From: Corynebacterium terpenotabidum Y-11
GTDB taxonomy: Bacteria > Actinomycetota > Actinomycetes > Mycobacteriales > Mycobacteriaceae
NCBI RefSeq assembly: GCF_000418365.1
Contig: NC_021663.1
Span: forward strand, 2,480,001-2,544,000
Direction: 5' to 3'
Length of the DNA: 64,000 nt
The stretch's first letter is position 1, and each line of letters starts with the position of its first letter. A program made the position numbers and the translations under genes. The notes under the pieces were generated by a model. That model was not told the DNA's origin and made no database searches. It saw nothing but the letters and a program-made list of their open reading frames with translations. Below, one piece after another: positions 54,719 to 62,536 of the stretch.

Positions 54719-55516
54719 ATGATCACCGCAGAGGACGTCCGCGTCACCTTCGGAAAGAAGACCGCGGTCGACAACGTGTCCCTGACCGTCCCGGACACCG
54801 GCACCCTCGGTCTCGTCGGACCGAACGGGTCCGGCAAGACGACACTGCTGCGCGCGTTGTACGGCTCCGTCCCACTCGCCGGCGGACGCGTCCTGCTGGG
54901 TGGCGAGGATCTCCAGGAGATCCAGCGCCGGCAGATCGCCCGGACGATCGCCGTCGTCGCCCAGGAGAGGGACGCCACCTCCGCCGGCGTGCCGATGAGC
55001 GTCGCGGAACTCGTGATGCTCGGCCGTCTGCCGCACCAGACCTCGGCCTCCCACGACCGCGAGGTCGTCACCGGAGCTCTCGATGCCGTCGGGATGACTG
55101 CACTGGCCCGTCGGGATCTCGCCGAGCTCTCCGGCGGGGAGCGCCAACGTGCTCTCATCGCCCGGGCGCTGGCCCAGCAGACTGCCCACATCCTGCTCGA
55201 CGAACCCACCAACCACCTCGACATCCGCTTCCAGCACGAGATCCTCGAACTCATCGCGGGTCTGCCAGGCTCCGTGGTGGTGCTCCACGACCTGAATCTC
55301 GCCGCCCGCTACTGCGACCGGATCGTGGTGCTGCAGGACGGGCGCGTCGCCGCCGAAGGGCCCCCGGATGAGGTCCTGGTCCCGGAGATCCTCGAGCCGG
55401 TGTACCACCGCCCGGTACGACGCATCGACCTCGACGGGGAGATCACCCTCATCTATCCCCGCATTCCCGCCCGAGAAGTACGAGAAGCACAAGAAGCACA
55501 GAAGGCCACGGCATGA
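54719..55516 (+). CDS. ABC transporter ATP-binding protein
   Basis: 265 residues. Walker A GPNGSGKTTLLRAL (about 38), Q-loop VVAQERDATS, signature LSGGERQRALIARAL, Walker B HILLDEPTNHLDIR and the switch His in VVVLHDLNLAARY. Energises the FecCD importer. Its last codons overlap the start of the methyltransferase gene (ATGA), and the C-terminus ends with a KKQ/AEQ-like repetitive tail (REVREAQEAQKATA). Confidence 0.92.
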   Translation: MITAEDVRVTFGKKTAVDNVSLTVPDTGTLGLVGPNGSGKTTLLRALYGSVPLAGGRVLLGGEDLQEIQRRQIARTIAVVAQERDATSAGVPMSVAELVMLGRLPHQTSASHDREVVTGALDAVGMTALARRDLAELSGGERQRALIARALAQQTAHILLDEPTNHLDIRFQHEILELIAGLPGSVVVLHDLNLAARYCDRIVVLQDGRVAAEGPPDEVLVPEILEPVYHRPVRRIDLDGEITLIYPRIPAREVREAQEAQKATA

Positions 55517-56283
55517 CGACCACCCCGCTGACCCCGTCCGCTGACCCGGCCCACCCGACGCTGCAAGGTCGGCTCGATTCCTACTGGTCCGGCCGGGCCG
55601 CCGACTACCACGCCCATCAGGTCACCGGAGAGCGTGCACCACTCGACCGAGCACTGTGGGCGTCCGTCTTCGGTGAGGTACTGGGTAGTGTCCGCACGGC
55701 GAGAGGCTCCGGCCCGCTCGACATCCTCGATGTCGGCACCGGTTCCGGCTACCTGGCGACCCTCCTCGCCGAGGCCGGGCACCGCGTCACCGGCATCGAC
55801 CACTCCCCCGGGATGATCGCGGTGGCCCAGGCGTCATCCTCTCCGGCGCACTTCTCCCTCGGTGACGCTCACGCCCCGGGGCTCCCCGAGGCCTCGGTGG
55901 ACGCCGTGGTCAACCGCTATGTGCTGTGGACCCTGCCCGACCCGGTCGCCGCAGCGTCCGCCTGGCGACGGGCCCTGCGTCCTGGCGGCGTGGTCGTCGC
56001 CGTGGACGCCGCGTGGTTCCCGCACGGTGTGGACCCGGAGATGAAGGTGCCCTCCGCCGACGGGGAGGACGCCTTCGCGCGGACCTACGACCTGCCGACG
56101 TTGACCTCCCTGCCGCTGGGCACGGCCGGAACCGCCGACGAGTTCGCCGGAGTTTTCCGGGACGCCGGATTCGCGGACGTGACGGTGGAGGATCTTCCTC
56201 AGGTCGCTGAACTGGACCGGAGGTTCGGGGTGGCGCCGGGGCATGACTCACGCCCGCACTTCCTCGTCACCGCCCGGGGGTGA
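55513..56283 (+). CDS. Class I SAM-dependent methyltransferase coupled to the ABC importer
   Basis: 256 residues. DILDVGTGSGYLATLLAEAGHRVTGIDHSPGM is the SAM motif, followed by ALPEASVDAVVNRYVLWTLPD. The ATG overlaps the ATPase stop, so it belongs to the transport operon. It may modify the imported ligand or its chelator after uptake; the substrate is unknown. A small-molecule methyltransferase in a FecCD operon is not a standard part of iron or cobalamin import. Confidence 0.82.
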   Translation: MTTTPLTPSADPAHPTLQGRLDSYWSGRAADYHAHQVTGERAPLDRALWASVFGEVLGSVRTARGSGPLDILDVGTGSGYLATLLAEAGHRVTGIDHSPGMIAVAQASSSPAHFSLGDAHAPGLPEASVDAVVNRYVLWTLPDPVAAASAWRRALRPGGVVVAVDAAWFPHGVDPEMKVPSADGEDAFARTYDLPTLTSLPLGTAGTADEFAGVFRDAGFADVTVEDLPQVAELDRRFGVAPGHDSRPHFLVTARG

Positions 56284-56356
56284 TGCTGCTCTCCCGGGGG
56301 GATGTCGCCGGGCGTGCGTCTCACCACCTCCGCCGCACGGCACTACCCTTGACACT

Positions 56357-57223
56357 ATGCGCAGCACCGCCCGTACCGTCCGAGATTTCTGGCGCGACCA
56401 GCGCCGGGAGCTGGCCCGCCACACCGACGACTTGGCGTCCACCCCCTCCCCGGACACCGTCCATGACCTGCGTGCCGCCGGACGCCGCATCAAGGCAACC
56501 GTCCGTACCTTCCGACCACTGCTCCGCACCTCACTCGCGGACTCCCTGCTCGCCGGGTTCGACAAGGTCAACCACGCTCTCGGTGAGGTGCGGGACGCCG
56601 AGGTCGTCTATGACCTGGTCGCGGAGATCGCCGGACCGGACGATCCGCTGCTCGCCGAACTCACCGACCGCCGTGACCGGCTCCGGACCGCAGCGTCCGA
56701 GATGCTGGCCGCGGAACAGACCGCACAGTTGTTCACCCTGGTCGACGACCTCGCCGATGACCCGTGGCGCGGACGGTACCGGAAGAAAGGTCCGCCGGGT
56801 CGGCTGCTCGCCGACCGGGTGGACCGCACACAGCAACGGGTCGCCCGCGCGTGGCAGGCACTGGTGACGATGGAGGGCGCCACTCTCTCAGAGGCGGACC
56901 TGGACGCCCAGGTCCACCTGCTACGACGCCGCGCGAAGTCCGCACGTTTCTCACTGGGCGCGATCGGGAAGCACCATGCCGCGGACAAGTATGCGTCGGT
57001 CAGCGATGCTCTCGGCATCATCCAGGACGCGGTGGTCATCGTCGACGTCCTCGGTGACCGTACCGACGCCGCCTCAGTCGCCGCTGTCACCGAAGCGCGG
57101 CGTCAGGCCGAGGAGGCGAGAGCTTCCTCGACGGAGCTGCTACAGGCTGCGGTCCCCCGGAAGTGGTGGCCGACGGATCCCCGGGGAACGGACACCGACG
57201 AGGGACGCGACGGTCACATGTAG
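56357..57223 (+). CDS. CHAD-domain protein (polyphosphate-associated)
   Basis: 288 residues, helical and rich in conserved His/Arg/Lys: TVHDLRAAGRRIKATVRTFRPLL and VHLLRRRAKSARFSLGAIGKH are the two CHAD repeats, which bind polyphosphate. No CYTH domain is fused. Probably localises to polyphosphate granules. TACCCT (56344-56349) is 7 bases before ATG 56357; upstream frame is not used. Ends inside the convergent small membrane gene by 10 bases. Confidence 0.85.
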   Translation: MRSTARTVRDFWRDQRRELARHTDDLASTPSPDTVHDLRAAGRRIKATVRTFRPLLRTSLADSLLAGFDKVNHALGEVRDAEVVYDLVAEIAGPDDPLLAELTDRRDRLRTAASEMLAAEQTAQLFTLVDDLADDPWRGRYRKKGPPGRLLADRVDRTQQRVARAWQALVTMEGATLSEADLDAQVHLLRRRAKSARFSLGAIGKHHAADKYASVSDALGIIQDAVVIVDVLGDRTDAASVAAVTEARRQAEEARASSTELLQAAVPRKWWPTDPRGTDTDEGRDGHM

Positions 57224-57432
57224 ATGGTCATGCAGATGATCAACCCGATGAGCATCAGCGCAGCGAGGATCATCGTCAAGACATCCGCCGACGACGAGTG
57301 CGGGATCTCCGACTGCTGCAGGTCAGCCTCCGCAGCCTCCTGCTCCGCCAAGGCGGCGGCGTAGTCATCGCCGGCGGACGGATCGACGTTCATCTGCTCC
57401 AGCTCTTCACGGGCATTCGCATCGGAATTCAT
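57214..57432 (-). CDS. Small membrane protein, hypothetical
   Basis: 72 residues: an acidic soluble head (NAREELEQMNVDPSAGDDY...) and one C-terminal membrane helix (LTMILAALMLIGLIICMTIYM), a tail-anchored layout. Not recognised. Its ATG overlaps the stop of the upstream gene (TGATG), so the two are co-translated. Its 3' end overlaps the CHAD gene by 10 bases on the other strand. Confidence 0.62.
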   Translation of the reverse strand: MNSDANAREELEQMNVDPSAGDDYAAALAEQEAAEADLQQSEIPHSSSADVLTMILAALMLIGLIICMTIYM

Positions 57433-57920
57433 CACGCCACCATCTTCACGATCTCATGGATGATCGTCCCGATACTGATCACGTAGATCAGCACCATGAA
57501 CCAGGTGTAGCCCCATTTACCCTGGTGATCGGTCCGCCAGAAGCGACGCACGCCCAGCCACCCGTTGACCAGTGCCACCAGGCACAGGGCAATGGCGATG
57601 GGCGAGGCCAGGAATCCGATCACGCTGATCAGCGGGATAAGGACCGGGATGATCACGTAGGAGATCGTGCAGCGCACCGCGGAGACGAGGATCGACCAGC
57701 GGAAGGCACGGTGTGCTTTGCGCACCTCTTCCGTGTCGATCTTGTCGATGATCGCGGGGTCGATCCGCAGCATCCGGAGCATGAACCGGTCGGCGCGGCT
57801 GCGGGGAGTCACCCGCGCAGCCGTTTCCGTCGTCACAGGCGCACTGGTCGAGGAGGCACTGACCTGCGGAGTCACCGCAGCACCGTCAGAGCTCTGGGCG
57901 ACCTGGCTCGTTATGGACAT
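57432..57920 (-). CDS. Multi-pass membrane protein, hypothetical
   Basis: 162 residues. A Ser/Thr-rich N-terminus (to about residue 40) is followed by three to four helices (SILVSAVRCTISYVIIPVLIPLISVIGFL, AIALCLVALVNGWLGV, YTWFMVLIYVISIGTIIHEIV). The sequence between (VRKAHRAFRWSIL) is basic. Not recognised. ATG 57920 has TAACTT (57928-57933) and GGAAG just before it. Operon with the small membrane gene downstream. Confidence 0.65.
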   Translation of the reverse strand: MSITSQVAQSSDGAAVTPQVSASSTSAPVTTETAARVTPRSRADRFMLRMLRIDPAIIDKIDTEEVRKAHRAFRWSILVSAVRCTISYVIIPVLIPLISVIGFLASPIAIALCLVALVNGWLGVRRFWRTDHQGKWGYTWFMVLIYVISIGTIIHEIVKMVA

Positions 57921-58200
57921 GGCTTCCAAGTTAGCACCGGCGGCGCCCGCTGTCCTAACTGTGTGACCTGTGGTTACGACCGGCGAGAGCCCCCTTCAGG
58001 GGGTCGTCAGGGCGCCGCTGCTCGGTCACCGTCCATCGTCGTATCTCCTCGGACAGCGATTCCGCGGTACCGACTATGCGCATCAGTACGGGTCGCAACA
58101 TATTCGCCGGGGGGAACGCTAGTCCGGCCCCGTGGCACACTGGTCGGAGCATCAGCCCCGATCCGAGCCCGATCACCGCAGAACGAAAGGCCGTACCGAC

Positions 58201-59586
58201 GTGGGACGCCACCACACCACCCCGGACCACCGGGAGACCGGAACACCGGACACATCCGCTCCCGTCCATGTCCACTCCCACGGACACAGCCATTCCCACC
58301 ACAGCGGCCCGTGGATCTCCGACCCCCGCAAGATCATCTGGACGCCGTCGCGAATCATCCTGGCGTCCTTCCTCTTCCTCGGCGCGATCGCCACGGTCAT
58401 CGCCGTGACGGTGCAGTGGCCCCACGGCACGGCCGTGACATCCGACGGCTTCCACCAGACGTCGAACCTCGCCCAGGAGGTCACCGAAGGTACCGTCGCC
58501 CTGGAGACCAGCGGATCGTGCTCGTCGACGCAGATCGGCAAGGCTTTCACGTCCGCGCCGGCGTCCGAAGCCCTCCCTGAGGGGCAGGACGCCTGTGACC
58601 AGCTCATCGTCGACATCACCGACGGCCCCGACAAGGGCATGCGCACCTTGCTGGCCTCACCGAACTCCGACGAGGAGGCGGACGTCAACATCGGCGACAA
58701 CGTGCTGCTGGCCACCACCACCGACGCGGACGGCACCCGCTCCTACGCCTTCCAGGACTTCCAGCGCGGGACACCGCTGTGGATCTGGTTGACCGTCACT
58801 GTCCTGGCGATCTGCCTGGTCGGAGCATGGCGCGGGGTGCGGGCGATCCTCGGTCTGGCGATCACGCTGAGCGTCATCGGGTTCTTCCTGCTGCCGGCCC
58901 TGGCCCGCGGCGGAGACCCGGTGGTCTTGGCGATCACGGCCTGTGCGGCGGTGCTGTATCTCGTGCTGTTCCTGGTGCACGGGATGAACTGGAAGACGGC
59001 GTCCTCCCTCGGCGGGACGCTCACCGCGATGATGCTCGGCACCGGCCTCGCCGCGCTCGCGATCGACACCTCGGAACTGCGCGGGCTCGCCGACGAGAAT
59101 AATTTCCAGATCCTGCTGTACCTGCCCGGAGTGCAGGTCACCGGGCTGCTGCTCGCCGGCTTCATCCTCGGCACGCTCGGCGTGCTCAACGATGTGACGG
59201 TCGCGCAGGCCTCCACGATCAGTGAGTTGCGGGACGCGAACCCGGACGCCTCGACCTGGCGGCTGTTCACCACGGCGATGCGGGTCGGACGCGACCATCT
59301 GGCGTCGACGGTGTACACCCTGGTGCTGTCCTACGCCGGTGCCGCACTGCCGCTCCTGGTGCTGCTGAGTGTCTCGGGACGCTCCCTGGGGCACATCCTC
59401 ACCTCGGACATCGTGGCCACCGAGATCCTCCGCTCAGCGACGGGCTCACTGGCCCTCGTCGCCGCCGTACCGTTGACCACCGCGATCGCCGCGGTGACCA
59501 CGGGAGCGAAAAGGTCGGCAGCTACAGATTCTCCAGCGTCCCCGGCGTCCCCGACGACTCCGGAATCATCTCCAGCAGCGCGGTAG
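58201..59586 (+). CDS. YibE/F-like membrane protein
   Basis: 461 residues. A His-rich cytoplasmic head (VHVHSHGHSHSHHSGP), a first helix (IILASFLFLGAIATVIAV), an exported domain with two Cys (GSCSSTQIG and DACDQLIVD), then seven or so helices of the YibE/F family (GILNDVTVAQASTISE-like stretch LGVLNDVTVAQASTI). Function unknown; the His-rich head suggests metal contact. Start GTG 58201 is about 10 bases after GAAAGG. Its 3' end overlaps the convergent TetR gene by 65 bases. Confidence 0.8.
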   Translation: MGRHHTTPDHRETGTPDTSAPVHVHSHGHSHSHHSGPWISDPRKIIWTPSRIILASFLFLGAIATVIAVTVQWPHGTAVTSDGFHQTSNLAQEVTEGTVALETSGSCSSTQIGKAFTSAPASEALPEGQDACDQLIVDITDGPDKGMRTLLASPNSDEEADVNIGDNVLLATTTDADGTRSYAFQDFQRGTPLWIWLTVTVLAICLVGAWRGVRAILGLAITLSVIGFFLLPALARGGDPVVLAITACAAVLYLVLFLVHGMNWKTASSLGGTLTAMMLGTGLAALAIDTSELRGLADENNFQILLYLPGVQVTGLLLAGFILGTLGVLNDVTVAQASTISELRDANPDASTWRLFTTAMRVGRDHLASTVYTLVLSYAGAALPLLVLLSVSGRSLGHILTSDIVATEILRSATGSLALVAAVPLTTAIAAVTTGAKRSAATDSPASPASPTTPESSPAAR

Positions 59587-60100
59587 TCAGCACCTCGCGC
59601 TGCGCCGCGGTGAGTGAGCGGTGCACATGGTCATGGACCCACAGCCCGTCCGCGGCGAGCTGCACAAGGTACGCCACTCGGGCCAGGTCCCCCGCCGGTC
59701 CGCCCACCGTCAGCTCCGCCGCCGACGGTATCCACCGCTGGTCGACCGCCACCCACACCTCGGCGAACTCCGGGTCCGTCCCCACGTCCAGCTGAACCAT
59801 GAGTTCCGCCCTGGTCGCCGAGTGGCTCAGCGTCTTCACCACCGCCCGCAGCCGCGTCATCGCGTCCACCTCGGAGGCTGCTCCCCCCGCCGCCTCCTCC
59901 AGCTCCTGCTCCCACCGGGCGGCCAGGTGCCGGTGGATCCCCAGCAGCAGATCGCGTCGTGAGGGGAAGTGGTACACCATCCCCGACTTCGACATTCCCG
60001 CCGCCTCCGCCAGGGACTCGTAGGTCACCGCGTCGATCCCCGCCGCGGCGATGATGCCGACCGCGGCGTCCAGGATGAGGTCCCGTTTACTGGTGCGCAT
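59522..60100 (-). CDS. TetR-family repressor of the adjacent drug exporter
   Basis: 192 residues. N-terminal helix-turn-helix: LILDAAVGIIAAAGIDAVTYESLAEAAGMSKSGMVYHFPSRRDLL; C-terminal ligand domain typical of TetR. ATG 60100 has AAGGGGAC before it and overlaps the exporter stop by 14 bases, so it is co-transcribed as the second gene. It is expected to bind the 26-bp palindrome upstream of the exporter and repress its own operon, as LfrR does for LfrA in mycobacteria (analogy). Confidence 0.88.
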   Translation of the reverse strand: MRTSKRDLILDAAVGIIAAAGIDAVTYESLAEAAGMSKSGMVYHFPSRRDLLLGIHRHLAARWEQELEEAAGGAASEVDAMTRLRAVVKTLSHSATRAELMVQLDVGTDPEFAEVWVAVDQRWIPSAAELTVGGPAGDLARVAYLVQLAADGLWVHDHVHRSLTAAQREVLTTALLEMIPESSGTPGTLENL

Positions 60101-61649
60101 GCGTCCCCTTCGGATTGCCACGGAAGCACCGTGCCGTGAGCACTGCCGCCGCCACGGCGACGAGGCCCGCGATGAGCAGTATGTACTGGTAGGCGGAATC
60201 GTAGGCGGCGACGGCGTCCGCCCCGTAGACCGGGTGGACCATACCCTGGTTCACATCATGTGACACCGCCGCCGGGGCCGCCAGGGCGTAGAACATGGGC
60301 ATCAGACTACCCAGCACGGCGACACTCAGCAGGGTGCCGAACTCATAGGAGACCTCCTCGATCGACGCCGCCATACCCGCCTTCGACGACGGTGCGGACC
60401 CGATGATCGCCGTCGACGAGACAGACATGACCATTCCGGCACCCGTGCCGATCGCCACGAAGCAGACCACGAACACCCACAGCGGCGCATGGGCGAAGGC
60501 CCACATCCCACCCAACAGACCTGCCGCCGTGACGAGGAAACCACCGGAGATCAGTGTCCGGAATCCGACCCGGTGCAGGAAGGCGCCACCGAGAACGGAG
60601 GCCGGAATGGCCGGTACCGCCGCGGACGCCACGAGCAGGCCCGCCTCGAACGGGCTGAACCCTCCGGCGATCTGGAAGCGCTGCGTGGTCATCATCTCCG
60701 CGCCGACCATGACGAACATCGACAGGACCGCGGCGAGCGTCCCGCCGGTGAACATGGCGTTGCGGAAGACCGAGAACTCCAGCAGCGGGTCCCGGCCGGC
60801 CGCGACGAGCAGCCGCTGCCGGTGGGTGAATCCCGCCGCGCCGACCAGGCCGACGCCCAGCGCGACCAGCAGTACGGTGGCCGTCCGGTCCGGGTTGGCC
60901 AGTTCCTTGATCACCATGACCATGCCGACCATCGCGAGCATCGCCGCCAGGGAGGACGCCAGGTCCCACTTCCGTGTCGGGTCGGGCAGGTTCGCCGGGG
61001 TGAACAGCAGCGTCCCCACCAGGACGATGACCGCGACCGGCACATTGATGAGGAAGACGGAGTGCCAGGAATAGTGCTCCAGCAGCAGACCGCCGAGTAC
61101 CGGGCCGGACGCGGAACCGACGACGGCGACAGAGACCCAGACGCCGATCGCGGTGTTGCGTTCCCGCTCATCGGGGAAGGTCTGCCGGATCAGGGCGAGG
61201 GTGGCGGGCATCATCGTCGCCGCACCGACGCCGAGCAGCGCACGGGTGGCGATGAGTGCCTCCGCGGTCGGTGAGGCGGCGGCGAGCAGGGAGCCGATGC
61301 CGAAGATGGACACACCGAGGGTGAACATCAGTCGGTGACCGATCCGGTCGCCGAGGGTGCCGGTGCCGAGCAGCAGGCCGCAGAGCACCAGCGGGTAGGC
61401 GTTGATGATCCACAGCCCCTGCAGGTCGGTGGTGTGGAGCTGGTCGCGCAGTTCCGGCAGGGCGGTGTAGAGGATGGAGTTGTCGGCGGCGACGAGGAAG
61501 AGCCCGAGACTGAGCAGCACGAGGACACCCCAGCGTCGGGCGGGGGTCATTGCGGCGGGCATTGCAGGGGTCGTCGCGGGAGTCGTCGGGACGGCGGTCG
61601 AGACCGTGGTCGGACCGGAGCCGGCAGGGCGCTGAACTGAAGTACTCAT
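60087..61649 (-). CDS. MFS drug transporter, DHA2 family (QacA/LfrA-like)
   Basis: 520 residues, about fourteen helices. ADNSILYTALPEL, GTGTLGDRIGHR (motif A) and GSASGPVLGGLLLEHYSWHSVFLINVP (motif C and following) define the DHA2 proton/drug antiporters. Probably exports cationic biocides or dyes. ATG 61649 is chosen; TACAGT within the palindrome (61661-61666) can be its -10, so the operator covers the promoter. Confidence 0.88.
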   Translation of the reverse strand: MSTSVQRPAGSGPTTVSTAVPTTPATTPAMPAAMTPARRWGVLVLLSLGLFLVAADNSILYTALPELRDQLHTTDLQGLWIINAYPLVLCGLLLGTGTLGDRIGHRLMFTLGVSIFGIGSLLAAASPTAEALIATRALLGVGAATMMPATLALIRQTFPDERERNTAIGVWVSVAVVGSASGPVLGGLLLEHYSWHSVFLINVPVAVIVLVGTLLFTPANLPDPTRKWDLASSLAAMLAMVGMVMVIKELANPDRTATVLLVALGVGLVGAAGFTHRQRLLVAAGRDPLLEFSVFRNAMFTGGTLAAVLSMFVMVGAEMMTTQRFQIAGGFSPFEAGLLVASAAVPAIPASVLGGAFLHRVGFRTLISGGFLVTAAGLLGGMWAFAHAPLWVFVVCFVAIGTGAGMVMSVSSTAIIGSAPSSKAGMAASIEEVSYEFGTLLSVAVLGSLMPMFYALAAPAAVSHDVNQGMVHPVYGADAVAAYDSAYQYILLIAGLVAVAAAVLTARCFRGNPKGTHAHQ

Positions 61650-61659
61650 AGCAGTCCAT

Positions 61660-61685
61660 AACTGTACCGTACGTACGGTACAGTT
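61660..61685. promoter_or_regulatory. 26-bp perfect palindromic operator for the TetR regulator
   Basis: AACTGTACCGTAC is followed without a gap by its exact reverse complement GTACGGTACAGTT. It overlaps the exporter -10 (TACAGT) and lies 11 bases before the exporter start. Length and symmetry are typical of a TetR-family dimer-pair site. Confidence 0.88.
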
Positions 61686-61762
61686 TGCCAGGGGGTCGCG
61701 TTTACCCGATGGAAACATCGCGGTAGTCTCCGGGCACCTTCCGCTCCGTAGCGTTCCGCACC

Positions 61763-62536
61763 GTGAACACCCTCACCATCGGCATCGTCAACGTCAACAC
61801 CAGTGCCCCGATGACACAGACCATCGTCGACGCCGCCCGCACCGTCGCTGCACCCGACACAACCATCATCGGCGTCACACCGACCATTGGCCCGGCATCC
61901 GTGGAATCCCATGTGGAGACCGCATTGTCCCAGGTCGGCGTCATCGACGCCGTCCACCGTCGGCATACCGCACCGGTCACCGCCGACCACCCCCGTATCG
62001 ACGCCTGGATCCTCGCCGGCTACGGCGACACCGGCCGCGAGGCACTCCAGGAACTCGTCGACGTCCCGGTCGTGGACATCACCGAGGCCGCCGCGGTCAC
62101 CGCAATGGCGCTCGGCGACCGCTACGCCGTCGTCACCACCCTGGACCGCACCGTCCCGATGATCCACGCCCGACTGCTCACCGCCGGCCTCGCCGCCCGC
62201 TGCGAGTCCGTGAAAGGCACCGGCCTCGGCGTCCTCGAACTCGAGGAGGACGCCGCCCGCACCGACCGCCTGATCCTCGACCTCGCCGGCCAAGCCCTGG
62301 ACCGGGGTGCCGAGGTGATCTGCCTCGGCTGCGGCGGCATGGCCGGACGCGCCCGTGAGCTCACCGAACGGCTCGGCGCCCCGGTGGTCGACGGTGTCAC
62401 CGCAGCGGTCGGCATGGCCGAATCACTGGTCCGCCAGGGCCTCACCACGTCGCGGGCGGGCACCTACGCCCCCCGCTCCCCGAAAACGCTGACCGGCTTC
62501 GAGCAGCTCGAAGTACGAGAAAAGGAGATGTCATGA
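61763..62536 (+). CDS. Asp/Glu/hydantoin (allantoin) racemase-family protein lacking the first catalytic Cys
   Basis: 257 residues. IGIVNVNTSAPMT and the late ICLGCGGMAG (Cys190) match hydantoin/allantoin racemases. The usual first active-site Cys (in ACFGDPG) is replaced by Gly86 in LAGYGDTGREA, so a two-base racemisation is doubtful; a lyase, isomerase or one-base role is possible. GTG 61763 has TAGCGT (61749-61754) 8 bases upstream. Its stop overlaps the NCS1 permease start, so the permease probably imports the substrate. Confidence 0.75.
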   Translation: MNTLTIGIVNVNTSAPMTQTIVDAARTVAAPDTTIIGVTPTIGPASVESHVETALSQVGVIDAVHRRHTAPVTADHPRIDAWILAGYGDTGREALQELVDVPVVDITEAAAVTAMALGDRYAVVTTLDRTVPMIHARLLTAGLAARCESVKGTGLGVLELEEDAARTDRLILDLAGQALDRGAEVICLGCGGMAGRARELTERLGAPVVDGVTAAVGMAESLVRQGLTTSRAGTYAPRSPKTLTGFEQLEVREKEMS

